A DNA stretch of 64,000 nucleotides, taken from Petaurus breviceps papuanus (Eukaryota > Chordata > Mammalia > Diprotodontia > Petauridae). Where the stretch lies: contig JAMXIF010001183.1 of the NCBI GenBank assembly GCA_028583685.1, forward strand, positions 12,367,161 through 12,431,160, given 5' to 3'. The position numbers and the translations under genes were made by a program. Of the stretch, positions 44,434 to 54,790 are shown one piece after another. The notes below the pieces were generated by a model. That model worked only from the letters and a program-made list of their open reading frames with translations. It was not told the DNA's origin and made no database searches. How positions within the stretch are numbered: position 1 is the stretch's first letter; every line of letters starts with the position of its first letter.

Positions 44434-44819
44434 ATAAATACTATCACTGTATCTTTGAGAGTCAAATGGGATATTTCAGGAAAGGCACTTCATGCTCAAA
44501 GGCAGAAGGTTATGGTTGCAATTGTCATTCTATGTGTTCTTTTCCCTATGGAGTCAGAAAGAATATTATATCTTGGATCTAAAACATGGAAAAAGCAGAG
44601 AAAGATGGTGAGGAGAAATTTTGTTCTTTTGAGAACTGTCTTAAAACTTTTATTATGAAGAAATATTATAAAGGGAATTTTATGAAGGAAAGAAAGTTTC
44701 TCAAGTTTATTTAATAAATAATGTTTGATGATGAACTGGAGCGAGAGTTTGACTCAAAGAAATAATGAGAAAGCAGTTACAGTTTTATTAAGAAAATAAT
44801 CAAATGGCTTTCTCTAGGG
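44434..44819. other. Unassigned stretch
   Basis: Nothing recognised. A 67-codon frame at 44455-44658 has no known motif. Confidence 0.35.
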
Positions 44820-45024
44820 TGGTAGTGTCAAACTCAAATAGAAACAGGTACATAAGAATCCTTGTGAGTCTCATGGTGGCTTAAAACCCCACATTTTAAT
44901 ATTATCTATGTTCTATTTTAATTACATTTATTTTATTAACTATTTCCCAATTACATTTTAATGTGGTTCTATCAGCATTTGCTGGTAGCAATGCAACCAG
45001 AGGGCTCTGTGTCTGACATTTCTG
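44820..45024. mobile_element. hAT-like non-autonomous DNA transposon, second copy
   Basis: The left end TAGTGTCAAACTCAAATAGA and right end GTCTGACATTTCTG correspond to the ends of the copy at 36290-36483. The interior shares AATATTATCTATGTTCTAT and CAATTACATTTTAATGTGG-like blocks. Confidence 0.6.
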
Positions 45025-45479
45025 TTCTAGAGAATGGGATGATAAAATTAAACATAGGAATGAGTCATGTAATTGGCTGAAGGATAACCTATGAGTGAGT
45101 ATGGCCTACTTCTTCAATCTTCTATTCTTATCTATTAATAAATAATTGTATATACCCCTCCACCCCATTGAATATGGATACATACCCCAGACCATAGTTT
45201 GAGAACTGCTGATATGAGGGGAAACTGCCTAACTAGAAACTATCCAAAAGTGAAATGGACTGACTTGGGAATCAGCGAGTTCCCACTTACTGGAGGTCTC
45301 CAATCAAAGACCAAAGGCAGAATAATCCCTTGTTGGGGTTATTGAAATGGTGGTTCTTGATCAGTTTTCAGCTCCCTCCCAATTCTCTGATTCTCTTTGA
45401 GAGTAAAGGAAGTATCTCAAAGGGTTAACCCTGGATAACTTTGAAGTTGTATTTTTTCTTCTCTTACTTTCCTATTTGT
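45025..45479. other. Unassigned stretch
   Basis: Nothing recognised. Confidence 0.35.
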
Positions 45480-46445
45480 ACTGTCTTCTTCTATTAGAAT
45501 GTAAAGTCCTCGAGGACAGGGACTTTCTTGTTTCTATGTGTTATATGCAATATTGTGACAGCTTGTCCCCCCACATGTGGCATGAAGGTGTCATTGTGTG
45601 GCTCAAAAGAAGTCAGAATATACATCTAGAGTCTCTTCCAAGAAAGACTTTAATCCCTGCCAAGAGGAGAAGTGGAAGTTTAGGGTTAAAGGTCACTCTG
45701 CTCTCCTCAAAGAGACAGGGTATTGGGTTAGAATTATATTTTTCTACTCCTTTAAATATTATTAGTCTAGGGGATGGGAACAGGTTCAAGCTAATTTCTG
45801 ACCACTGTTTCAATATCGGAGGGGAAGAAGGACCCTAAATTCTCTATGGAAGGCTTGATTCCTTTTCCACCAGTAACAGTTCTACAATGAACACACACAT
45901 AGCATTTAGCCAAGAAAACCCATTCATCCAAATCAGTAGCAGAATAGTACACAGAGGAAAATATATCCCAGACAACATAGAGTAAAGGAATTCTTCCATT
46001 GGAAGTAAGGTAACTCAGCTCAACCAAGGTCTCACCCAAAGGTAAATTCCCCAAAGTCTCTGGTAAAGCAAACTGAGCATGAGGACATGATGGAGATTGC
46101 CAGCTTCTCTCATGTCATCTACTTGCCAGAATCCTTTCCTTCAGCAACCTAAAGTGGGGCTGGCCATTTTCCATCTTCCTTCTTTGGGAAATCTGGCAGC
46201 CAAAAGTGCTGAAACAAGTACAAGACCTGAAGCAAACTATCTCAAGAAGGAATGAAGAAGGCGGGAGCTCTCCTCCAGTCATCAACGTCACTGCCCCCTC
46301 ACAAGTGGTAGGGCATTTATTTCCACCTCTTAGTAGAGTCCCACATCAAAGGATCTGGGGTTACACTTGTCTTTATACCCTCAGTCTTTAGGACAGTGTC
46401 TGACACATAGTAAGTGTTTAATACATTTTTTTTCATTTCATTAAA
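45480..46445 (+). mobile_element. L2 3' end split by an unidentified insertion
   Basis: ATTAGAATGTAAAGTCCTCG with AGGACAGGGACTTTCTTG (to about 45530) continues logically at about 46368 with TCTTTATACCCTCAGTCTTT and GACACATAGTAAGTGTTTAA. Both together form an L2 3' terminus. CTTGT occurs at both junctions. Confidence 0.65.
45532..46366. mobile_element. Unidentified insertion of about 835 bases in L2
   Basis: Flanked by CTTGT on both sides. Read on the minus strand it begins TGTAACCCC and, near the far side, has GATTAAAGTCTTTC, similar to an LTR polyadenylation region, so it might be a minus-strand LTR fossil. The far terminus does not fit the usual CA end exactly. The family is unknown. Confidence 0.35.
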
Positions 46446-46689
46446 TCAACAGAAACAGGTTGAAAAGAGGGACAAGTTTTTCAAAGGAAAGGTGAGTTCA
46501 ATTTCAGAAAAATTGAAATATCAGAGGCAATTAAAGCAGAGAAACCTGGCAGACAGTTATTTATATAGATTGTAGCTGGGGAAGTCAGCTTTGGAAATAT
46601 GTATTTGGTAATCACCAATAAGAGGTGATAATTCAAGTCATGAAAGCTAATGAGAGTAACAAGGGAGAGACTACAGAATGATAATTGTT

Positions 46690-46829
46690 AACTGGAGGTC
46701 TGCAGACCCCATAAGCAAAATCATCAATTTGGATGAGAAAAAACAATACATCTTTATCTTCATTCATCACTAACAGAAATGTAGCATTTCCTTCAATTAT
46801 TTTGAAATACACTATTCTAGCATTATTCT
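46690..46829. mobile_element. Old mammalian DNA-transposon-like remnant
   Basis: GGAGGTCTGCAGACCCC, TTGGATGAGAAAAAACAATA, CATCTTTATCTTCA and TAGCATTTCCTTCAATTATT form a sequence I recognise as a widespread mammalian interspersed repeat, without being sure of its name. Confidence 0.5.
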
Positions 46830-47284
46830 AAAAAATCCACCAGAAATTAAACAATAATAAATTCAGCAAATTTATAGGCTATAAAATAAATTCACTTAAA
46901 TCAAAGCATTCCTATGAAAGAGACATTTTTTTTCAGAATAACTATAGAAGCTACAAGGATGCACCTGGGAACTATATTGAATCCAACTATAAAACTCTTT
47001 TTTGCAGGAATAAAGATAGATTTAAATAATTCAAGGAACATTTATTGTTCATGGGTAAATTGAGCCAATAAAATCAAAATTACAATGCTACCTAAATTAA
47101 TTAACTTATTCAGTGTTGTACCAATCAAACTACCAAAGGAATGTGTTACTGAACTAAAAAAAAATTGCAATTCACATGGAGAAACAAAAGGTCAAGAACA
47201 TGAAGGATAAAAACGAAAAAGTGAGAATGAAGTGACTATCAGTACCAGATCTATTATACAGGGCAGTTATTGTTAAGATGATTT

Positions 47285-47500
47285 GGTGTTGTTTTAAATT
47301 AAAATTTTTAAATCAGTCAAAATCTACCTGCTCTCCCTCCCAGACCTGTCCCCATTAAAAAAGAAAGGAAAAAAAGGGAAAGGTATAACAAATATTTATA
47401 GTCTAATAAAACAAAATGCTACATTATCCATGTTCAAAAAGGTATATGTTTTAACCTGTATTCCAAATCCATCATCTCTCTGTCAGAAGGTAAGGAAGTT
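47285..47500 (-). mobile_element. Insertion in L1, probably another repeat fragment
   Basis: AAAATCTACCTGCTCTCCCT, AAATATTTATAGTCTAATAA and TCCATCATCTCTCTGTCAGA resemble a marsupial dispersed repeat I know only by pattern. It replaces part of ORF2. Confidence 0.45.
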
Positions 47501-48201
47501 GAATTAGCGGTCCTCAAAGGAAGAAATCCCAATTCTGAACAACCTTGTGAAAAATGCTATAAATCATTAATGATGAGAAATATGCAAATTAGAGCAACTT
47601 TAAGGTTTCATTTCATACTCATTAGAATGACAAAGATAACAGAACTGGTAAATGACAAATGTGGGAGAGGCTTTTGGAAAACAGGGATACTAGTTAGCTT
47701 ATTGTTCTTGGTGAAGCTGTGAATTGATCCAGTTATTTTGAAAAGCAATTTTGAACTATGTCAAGAAAGTTATTAAACTGTTCATACCAGTCAATCCAAT
47801 TATACCACAAATAAATCTATACTCCAAAGATATCAAAAGAAGAGGAAAAGGACCTATACGTACACATTTATAGCAGACCTTTTCACAGTGACTGAAACTG
47901 GAAACTAAGGGGATATCCTTTTTTGGAGGAATGGATAAACAAATTTTAGCTGATGAATGTAATGGAATTTTGTGTCATAAGAAGTGATGAATTGGACAGT
48001 TTCAGAGGAAATGGGAAGACATCTATGAAATGATGCAGAATAAAGTGAGCAAAGCTAGAAGAAAAATTTATACAATGATGTTATAGAGGAAAACAACTTT
48101 GAAAGACTTTAGAACTCTAGTCAATTCAATGATAAAGCATGAGTCTAAGAGTCTGAGGAAGAAACACATTACTCACTTTCTGTTGGAAAGGTTATGAATT
48201 T

Positions 48202-48203
48202 GA

Positions 48204-48256
<53 letters not shown>
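48202..48256. repeat. (GA)n microsatellite
   Basis: About 25 GA units at the L1 3' end. Confidence 0.97.
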
Positions 48257-48259
<3 letters not shown>

Positions 48260-48289
48260 TATTTTTAGGCATGACTAATGTGACAATTA

Positions 48290-48423
48290 GGGCAGCTAGG
48301 TGGTTCAATGGATAGAGGGCTGGACCTGCAGTTAGGAAGACTCATCTTCCTGAGTTCAAATGTGGCCTCAGACACTTACTAGCTGTGTGACCCTGGGCAA
48401 GTCACTCAACCCTGTTTGCCTCA
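48290..48423 (+). mobile_element. CORE-SINE, long type, 3' truncated
   Basis: Good head (GGGCAGCTAGGTGGTTCAAT) and CORE (TAGCTGTGTGACCCTGGGCA), but the copy stops after CCTGTTTGCCTCA. Confidence 0.9.
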
Positions 48424-48509
48424 CTTCTCCAGTTGTTGGCAAGATTGCCTTTACATGCACAGCCCCAGACTGTTGCCCTGTTCTCTGTCCTCCTCACTTA
48501 GCAGTCTTA

Positions 48510-48640
48510 GCAGTAAGACTATGGAGTGGAAGGAGTGGTAGATTTGGAATTGAGAGACCTAGATTCAATTTCTACCTCTGACCCTTGCTTGTTGTGTGAC
48601 GACAGGCATTACTTAACAAACCTCTTGGAGTTTTGTTTTC
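48510..48640 (+). mobile_element. MIR SINE
   Basis: GAGACCTAGATTCAATTTCT and TTGTTGTGTGACGACAGGCA follow the MIR order. Confidence 0.65.
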
Positions 48641-48644
48641 TTAT

Positions 48645-48860
48645 CTATATTATCATAGGATCATAGATCCAGAACAAGAAGGGTCCTCAGAGGCCCTCTA
48701 CTACACCCCACCCCCACCCCTGTTTGTAGATTCGGACACTTGAGGCCCAGAGAGGTTTGGTCACTTGCTCAGGGACATGCAGATAGTAAATGGGGGGGGG
48801 GGGGGCGGCGGCATTTGAAGAATTTGACTCCAGGTCCTGATTACAAATTCATTGTTCTTT
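48645..48860 (-). mobile_element. MIR-like SINE with a G-run
   Basis: GGATCATAGATCCAGAACAA, CACTTGAGGCCCAGAGAGG and TGACTCCAGGTCCTGATTAC are in the order of an old MIR-related repeat in reverse complement. A G12 run followed by CGGCGG sits at about 48793-48811. Confidence 0.6.
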
Positions 48861-49599
48861 CCTTTACATCCTTTTGCCCCTCTACCTCACAAGCTTGTTG
48901 TAGGGATCAGACGAGATAATATATGCCAAGCACTCTGGAAAACTAAAAGTACTATAAAAATGCCAACTTTTTTTCTGAACCGTGTCTTCCCCCCCAACTT
49001 CATTTTACTTCATCATTTAACCATGGAGGAATGTTATGCAGAAGCCTGTCCATCATTTAACCATGGAGGAATGTTATGCAGAAGCCTGAATATCATAGTT
49101 CCTGCAAAGGATTGTGCATGGTATGTACATGGAAGGAGGGAGTATGAAGGGGTTGAAGCAGAGGAATGAGGCAGGGGCAGTTAGCTGGGCAGGAAAGTCT
49201 GGAAAACATGAAATACCACCTCAGCACAGCATTATTTTAGAACTCACATATACAACATAAATTTAAAAAAGCTCTGAAATCCCTTTCTTACCCCACATGT
49301 GATATATTTTGGGTTATATCTAATAGGACAAAAAAAAACCTATCCTCTGTTATATAAATTAAACAAAATCAAATATCTAATAGTAAGTAAATAAAAAGAC
49401 AAAATAATCAGGCAACCAAACTATTCTTAGCTTTCCCATTTGCAGATGAATATAATTCCTTGTAGGCTCCAGACAGATTATGTCATAATCTGTCCTTCAT
49501 TTCCAGAATCCCTCTGCATATCAGAAGGACAGTCACTTCTAAACTCATGTAACTAACGGTTAAAAAACAAAAAATAAACAAACAAAAATGCTTAACTTT
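48861..49599. other. Unassigned stretch containing a 40-base tandem duplication
   Basis: Apart from the duplication at 49011-49088 no repeat or gene was recognised. The 105-codon frame at 48852-49169 owes part of its length to the duplication, which is not a multiple of three. Confidence 0.4.
49011..49088. repeat. Perfect tandem duplication, 40-base unit
   Basis: Units start at 49011 and 49051 with CATCATTTAACCATGGAGGA. The first 38 bases of both are identical. The lack of any difference implies a recent event. Confidence 0.97.
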
Positions 49600-50190
49600 T
49601 GGTGACATCTGTTTAATGGAGAGCTGTTATGGGCCTTGGGGGCAGGCTAAAGATGTGCTAACCCTCTCTCTTTGGCTTGGGGCTCATTAGAAGCCTGCTC
49701 TGACTCATAGTGTCAGATAGGCCACAGTAGTACCCCTCAAAGCCCTCCTGTTCCATCTCTACAAATTACCACAGTTCCTGGCCCTCTTCTCTCTGTCTCC
49801 ATCAATCCTATGTGTAATAGCCTGCTGCCTTATAAACCTCTGACCTCCCAGAAGGCATTCTCATCAATGACACCTTCCATCATGGTGAACCATTTTATAT
49901 CCACACATAAAGCCTTCTAGGACACTGGGAGTTTTTCCTAATAAGAACAATATTCCCTGGTCTTCAGGCATTATGAGATATATAATTGGACAGATCATAG
50001 AGTTTGATATGCCCTTATTAGGCCTTAAAGAGGGTAAACAAGACTGGGTCTAGCCAAAATGATGAATAGGTCAGGTATATAAAGGTGTTCCCAGTCTCCT
50101 TTCCCTCTTCAGATAGCTATTAAACTGTTATTAGCTGTGAGGCTCTATAGGAAGTATGATTTAGAAATCTCTCACCTAGGAGTTCAGAAT
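49600..50190 (+). other. Possible LTR-like segment
   Basis: GTATATAAAGG near 50076 followed about 45 bases later by ATTAAACTG resembles the TATA box and polyadenylation region of an LTR, and TGTTATGGGCC near 49626 could be a left end. No flanking duplication was found. Confidence 0.3.
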
Positions 50191-50224
50191 ATCATATAAC
50201 GAAGACACTACTATATTTATTGAG

Positions 50225-50545
50225 ATGAAGGATGGTAAACTGGAAAGGTCATTGGACTTTGAGTCAGAAGATCTAGGTTGAATTCTTGACCTATCACCTT
50301 TAGGCAAGCCACTTGAACAACTGTGAGCCTCAGTTTCCTCATCTGAAAAGTGTGGATTTCAATTCTTGTACCACTTACCTCACAGAGTTGTGAAATCCAA
50401 TCAGATAATGTAAGTAAGTCCTTTGCAAACTTTAACACACTATATATGTGTGTGTGTGTGTCCATATTCTACCTCTTAGGGTTATTATAAGGGGAAAAGA
50501 GCTATAAAATTTGAAGTGCAACATAAATATGATTTGTTATTATTG
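50225..50545 (+). mobile_element. MIR SINE with extended tail
   Basis: TTGAGTCAGAAGATCTAGGT, AGCCTCAGTTTCCTCATCTG and AGAGTTGTGAAATCCAATCA are MIR. A short TG repeat at 50446-50462 separates a second tail-like piece with GGGTTATTATAAGG. Confidence 0.75.
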
Positions 50546-50564
50546 AATAACTATTAAATGCATA

Positions 50565-50800
50565 GCACTAGATGAAGTAGGTACAAAAGAAGTAAAATAT
50601 TCACCCCCTGCCTTCAAGGATCTTATCAGCTTCTTAGGGATGAAAGGACAATCACATGTTAAACATTTCTTTTGAAAAAGCAATGCACAACAACATGTGA
50701 TTATTTGGCAAATGAGTGGGTAAATTAAGGAGAGCTGAGAGAGAGGTGAACTTGGGCTGGCAAAGTAAGGAAGGACATCATGGAAGAAATGAATCTTTCC
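50565..50800 (-). mobile_element. L2 3' fragment
   Basis: TGCCTTCAAGGATCTTATCA and AGGAAGGACATCATGGAAGA are antisense L2 3' text. Confidence 0.5.
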
Positions 50801-50802
50801 AG

Positions 50803-50960
50803 GGCTGGGGAACCTGTGGTTTTGAGGCTACATGTGACCCCCTAGGTCCTCAAATGCTGCCCTTTGACTGAATCCAAACTTCACAGAACAAATCCCCTTA
50901 ATAAAAGGATTTGTTCTGTAAAACTTGTTCTGCAAAATATATAGGATTTGAATCTAAGTA
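50803..50960. mobile_element. hAT-like element with an internal palindrome, right end lost
   Basis: The left end GGCTGGGGAACCTGTGGTTT and the body CATGTGACCCCCTAGGTCCT are typical of a mammalian hAT-type miniature element whose left half is mirrored in its right half. The centre holds ACAGAACAAATCC (50883-50895) and its exact reverse complement at 50907-50919, an 11-base loop apart. The mirrored right arm is absent beyond about 50930. Confidence 0.6.
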
Positions 50961-51184
50961 GAGAATAGTAGAGGTTACTCCTAGCCAGGAGCATAGCACA
51001 ACAACATCCTGAGGAATTAGATTATTTATGGAGTATTAGGGGGGAAACTATAAAAACATGAGCCTAGATAAAGCAAAAAAAAATTTATACTGGGAAGTAG
51101 TTGGAGTCAGGGAAGAAAAGAAAAGGTAGGGCCAATTGCCATTTGTTAAGTGTTCCACTATATTCTATTAAAAGTAGATAGCTA

Positions 51185-51430
51185 GATGGTGGAGTGGATA
51201 GAATGCTCAGCTCGAAGTCAGAAGACTTGAGTTCAAATCTTGCTTTAGATACTTGCTTCATTTTGTGATCCCTGAGTAAGTCCCTTAACCTCTCTCGGCC
51301 TCAGTTTCCTCAGCCATAAAAAGGGGATAATAATAGTACCTACCCAACTGGGTTGTTGTGAGGATCAAGTGAGATATTTGTAAAGTGCTTTGTGAACTTT
51401 CAAGTACTATATCAATTATTTTCTATTATT
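51185..51430 (+). mobile_element. MIR/CORE-SINE
   Basis: GATGGTGGAGTGGATAGAAT head, CGGCCTCAGTTTCCTCAGCC, ATAATAATAGTACCTACCCA and GAGGATCAAGTGAGATATTT. The tRNA-like head plus a full MIR-type tail identify it. Confidence 0.85.
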
Positions 51431-51554
51431 ACTATTACTGTAGCACCTTTGGTGAGTGGTACTACAAGTTCAAAGTATGTTGTGAGTATGAATTGGCATC
51501 CATTAAAATGCACACACACACAGAGCTCACGAACCCCATTAATGTCATTCTTTT

Positions 51555-51735
51555 ACTAGCCTACCAGAGGACATATTAGGTCAAAACAAAAATGTAATTA
51601 AACAGCATCGCAAGCCCAATCACAAGTAACCTTACCCTATACACATAAGGCATACTTTCCTATAGGTTACCATACCACCAAGGGACATTGGAACATGCAT
51701 TATGGGAGACACTGCAAGTACTTAACCCTTGTTGC
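51555..51735. repeat. Dispersed repeat shared with 14835-15004
   Basis: Ordered blocks match the 14.8-kb copy (CTATACACATAAGGCATACT, CCATACCACCA, ACATTGG). It extends a little further right with GTTGCCAGGG. Confidence 0.5.
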
Positions 51736-52337
51736 CAGGGTATACACATTCCTATGACAACTCATGATGCCGAGGTAGCTGAGCATGGGGCATCATCAGA
51801 TCAGCTGTTTTCTCTGCTTTTTTCTCTCCTTTCTACTAGATTCCTTCACCATAAGGCTTCCTCAGCTGAGTTGTTTTTGGTTCTCTGCTAGCATGGGTCT
51901 CAGTTATGGAGGCTCTTTGGGTCTCTGCTACCATCTGCTGGAATTCGCCTGCCAATCAGTCTTCCTTTTGGATGGGGAGGGCTTAACTTTTTAGCCACAT
52001 CTCAGGGCACAGTTCAAGTATACCCAGCCAGGAAGCAGCAGAAGGGATAGGAAATCATGGGGGACTGAGTATTGCCTAATCTGTAAACATGAAACTACTT
52101 TATTCACTGTTTTACAGCCTTTATTTTTGAAGGGAAGAACCCTGATAAAATATATTTTTGTAAAAATCTTACAAAATTCTTCAAGCTAATATCATCTGTC
52201 CTTTCAGTGGTTTTTCCCTTACTGAGCTTAAGCTCCCTGATCCCAGTCTTCTAATCGACTAGGGGCTGGAAAATTCCTTTCAACCCATCATGGCCCTATT
52301 GTTAGTCTATATCACCACAAAAGCTCACAGGATCTCC

Positions 52338-52375
<38 letters not shown>

Positions 52376-52549
52376 AGGGTTGGGGTGACAGACTTCTCTT
52401 GAACTCTCAAAATGTCCCTTGTAGCCTTGCAAATAAACTTTGGCGAAGTCACAAAGAACCATGTGGAGCAGGCCTCCAACTTCAAGCTATTTTTCTATTC
52501 TGTATCCCTATGCTTCTTGTGCATTCCTGCAAAGGTCATTACATAGCAC
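51736..52549. other. Unassigned stretch
   Basis: May include the continuation of the dispersed repeat at its left. It also holds a CA microsatellite at 52341-52371. No gene was recognised. Confidence 0.35.
52341..52371. repeat. (AC)n microsatellite
   Basis: About 15 AC units. Confidence 0.97.
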
Positions 52550-52745
52550 CATAACATGGTTAGAACAGTGCTTTGGAAGAATAAAAAATCATTGGAGTAC
52601 AGGGTAGTTTGGTGTATGGAGTAAAGATGGGGGGGGGGGAGCAGCAGGAAAGGGGAGGATGGTAGTTCAGATGCTATTATAGTGATCTAAGTGTGAGAGG
52701 TGATTAGGACCTGGACTAGGGGAATGGCAAGTTGTGTGAGAATTA
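52550..52745 (-). mobile_element. L2 fragment
   Basis: GATGCTATTATAGTGATCTA and GTGATTAGGACCTGGACTAG correspond to the complement of L2 coding text (TTGCAGTAGTCCAGG... GGCCTGGACTAGG). A G-run lies near 52630. Confidence 0.5.
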
Positions 52746-52750
52746 TTGCT

Positions 52751-52845
52751 AATGGTAGCAGTAGTAATAGTAGTAGCAGCAGCAGCAATAGCAGTAGTAG
52801 TAGCAATAGCAATAATAGCAGTAGTAACAGTAGTAGCAGTAGTAT
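52751..52845. repeat. (AGT/AGC/AAT)n trinucleotide repeat
   Basis: Irregular AGT, AGC and AAT triplets for about 95 bases, including a short AGC run. Confidence 0.95.
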
Positions 52846-52849
52846 AACA

Positions 52850-53045
52850 GACACTTATATGGTGCTTTAAGATTTACAAAGTGTCCTGCATACACTTATT
52901 TGAGGCTCACAAGATAAGGAAACTGAGGCTGAGTGAGATTAAATGACTTGGTTATGTTTATAATTTGACAACCCATAAGTGTGGAAAGCAAGATTTTGAA
53001 CCCATGGCTTTCTATCATCAGACTCCCCTGTGCTATCCACTGGGC
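52850..53045 (-). mobile_element. MIR SINE
   Basis: TGGTGCTTTAAGATTTACAA, GATAAGGAAACTGAGGCTGA and TTTTGAACCCATGGCTTTCT, MIR in reverse complement. Confidence 0.7.
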
Positions 53046-53054
53046 CATATTACT

Positions 53055-53660
53055 TCTTTTTTTTTTTTAATGCTTTATTAACTTCTGATTTACATCATTC
53101 GTTTCCACCAGATTTTGAGTTACAAATTTTCTCCCCGTTTTTCCCCTACCCACCACCCCAAAATAGCAGTCCCACAGGATATCCCCTCCTCCAATCTGCT
53201 CTCTCCCATATTTTCTCCCATACCCCTTTCAACTTTTCCAGTGGATCTCTATGCCCCAGTGCCTGTATATCTTATTTCCCAATTACATGTAAGATGGTAT
53301 TAATAATAGTATATATATACATATATATTTGAATATTTTATTTTAAAACTTTGAATTCCAGATTCATTCCCTTCCTTCCTTGTCACCCACCCTTACTGGG
53401 AAGATAAGCAGTTAGGTATAGGTTGTACATGTGTGGCTAATGCCAAATAATAACATAGTAGATATATTGTAAAAGACTGACTATATTTCCCTCCCTCCTA
53501 TCCCACATCCCACTTATTCTATTCTCTATTTTGTTCCCATCCCTTTTCAAAAGTGGGTGCTTCCAACTTCCCTTCCCCCCAGCCTTCCCTCCCTTCCATC
53601 ATCCCCCCTCTCATACCCTTCCCCCCCAATCTCCTGGAGGGTGAGATACCCTATTTAGTT
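53055..53660 (-). mobile_element. L1 3' UTR fragments
   Basis: CCCAATTACATGTAAGATGG and AAAACTTTGAATTCCAGATT followed by CTGGGAAGATAAGCAGTTAG and TATAGGTTGTACATGTGTGG are the same antisense L1 3' end seen at 20150-20300. The left part (53055-53300) is pyrimidine-rich and probably a second L1-derived piece. A TA-rich repeat lies at 53305-53330. Confidence 0.65.
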
Positions 53661-53807
53661 CGTATTTCATTCGGCCATATTACCTCTAACATGCAGAGAT
53701 AACCAACATTTCAAAGGGCAAATCAGCAGTATCTTCTGGCCAATAGGAGGGGAAAGAGGAAGAATCAATAATAAATCAATGACAAAGAAGGAAATAGAGA
53801 AAAGGAG

Positions 53808-53977
53808 TTGTTATTGTTGCTGGTTAGTCATTTTTAGTTGTGTCTGACTCTTTGGGACCCCATTTGGGGTTTTCTTGGCAAAGATACTGAAGTGGTTTAC
53901 CATTTCCTTTGCCAGTTCATTTTACAGATGAGGAAACTGAGGCAAACAGGGTTAAATGACTTGCCCAGGGTCACAGA
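53808..53977 (-). mobile_element. CORE-SINE, long type, 5' truncated
   Basis: The tail ATTTTTAGTTGTGTCTGACT through GACTTGCCCAGGGTCACAGA is clear. The head is missing. Confidence 0.88.
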
Positions 53978-54569
53978 GTCAATCGTCTAACCTAAAATAG
54001 TAAACATGTAAATGTGGCCTTTAGAGCCTCCCATCTGTGATTTTTCCATGACCATTATCTCTTCCCCAATCCTCTCTCAATTTTGATCCATATATCTCAT
54101 AAAACCTGCTAATTGTGTAGTCAACAGGCAAGGTGGGGTGTGACTCCCATGATCTTTACAAAACTGTCAGTGTGATTTGTGATGAATCATTCTCTTCCTC
54201 AATTGTAAGTTTATCCTGTCTCTCCTATTTGGCTGTAGACAGGACCTATTTTGCATATAATCAGTCAGACAAATATTTGTTGAATACTTACTCTCTGAAA
54301 GTCACTGTTTTAGGAACTTATTAAGCACCCACGTGTTCTGTGAGATAACAGAATTATGCTAATTCAAGGGTGTAGAGACTATGCTAAGGATAGCTGTCAA
54401 TTCTGCAAGAAAGAAAAAACTTGGTTTTTTAAAGTACTCATTGAGCAGCCAGGATGTGGGATGCAGAGGGCAGACCGTGTGGCAGACAGGGAAGAGCCTT
54501 TGACTTTTGATTCCTTGGCTATGCCTCTAAGGAGTTACAGAACTTTTCGAAGTTGACTTAATGACCATC
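53978..54569. other. Unassigned stretch
   Basis: Nothing firm. 54190-54300 weakly recalls an L2 3' end. Confidence 0.3.
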
Positions 54570-54790
54570 ATAATAACAGCTAATATTTATTCTCCACTAT
54601 TGAAGGTTTGAAAATCTCTTTTACAAGTTATCCCACAGCCCTATAAGGTAAGTGCTACCATTGTTCTCATATTACAAATGAGGAAACTGAGTCAGATAAA
54701 TTACCTAGAATCAAATATCTAGCCAATTTCACAAGAAGGACTTAGCAATTCTAGATCTCTCTAGGGAATTGGACTAAATAAACTTGAAAG
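54570..54790 (-). mobile_element. MIR SINE (left part), MIR-like tail (right part)
   Basis: TTACAAGTTATCCCACAGCC, GTTCTCATATTACAAATGAG and GAAACTGAGTCAGATAAATT are minus-strand MIR. CTTGAAAGTACCTTCCAGAT at the right resembles a MIR tail on the plus strand. Confidence 0.55.

Larger units (their letters stand above)
46830..48260 (+). mobile_element. 5'-truncated L1, ORF2 C-terminal part and 3' UTR
   Basis: Starts inside ORF2 (TTTATAGGCTATAAAATAAA). It continues through CCTAAATTAATTAACTTATT and ACCAATCAAACTACC, the same region that reads [14 protein letters not shown] in the 63.1-kb copy, then GGCAGTTATTGTTAAGATGA. After an interruption at 47285-47500 it resumes with AAATATGCAAATTAGAGCAA and ends in a 3' UTR with GATGCAGAATAAAGTGAGCA and a GA microsatellite. 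Stops are frequent. Confidence 0.8.

Noticed and set aside
45476-45838. 120-codon plus-strand open frame
   Set aside because: It crosses the junction between L2 and the unidentified insertion, so it cannot be an old coding sequence.
48793-48811. G12 run followed by CGGCGG as a CpG island or quadruplex promoter
   Set aside because: It is a short run inside a MIR-like repeat. Surrounding sequence is CpG-poor and there is no gene nearby.
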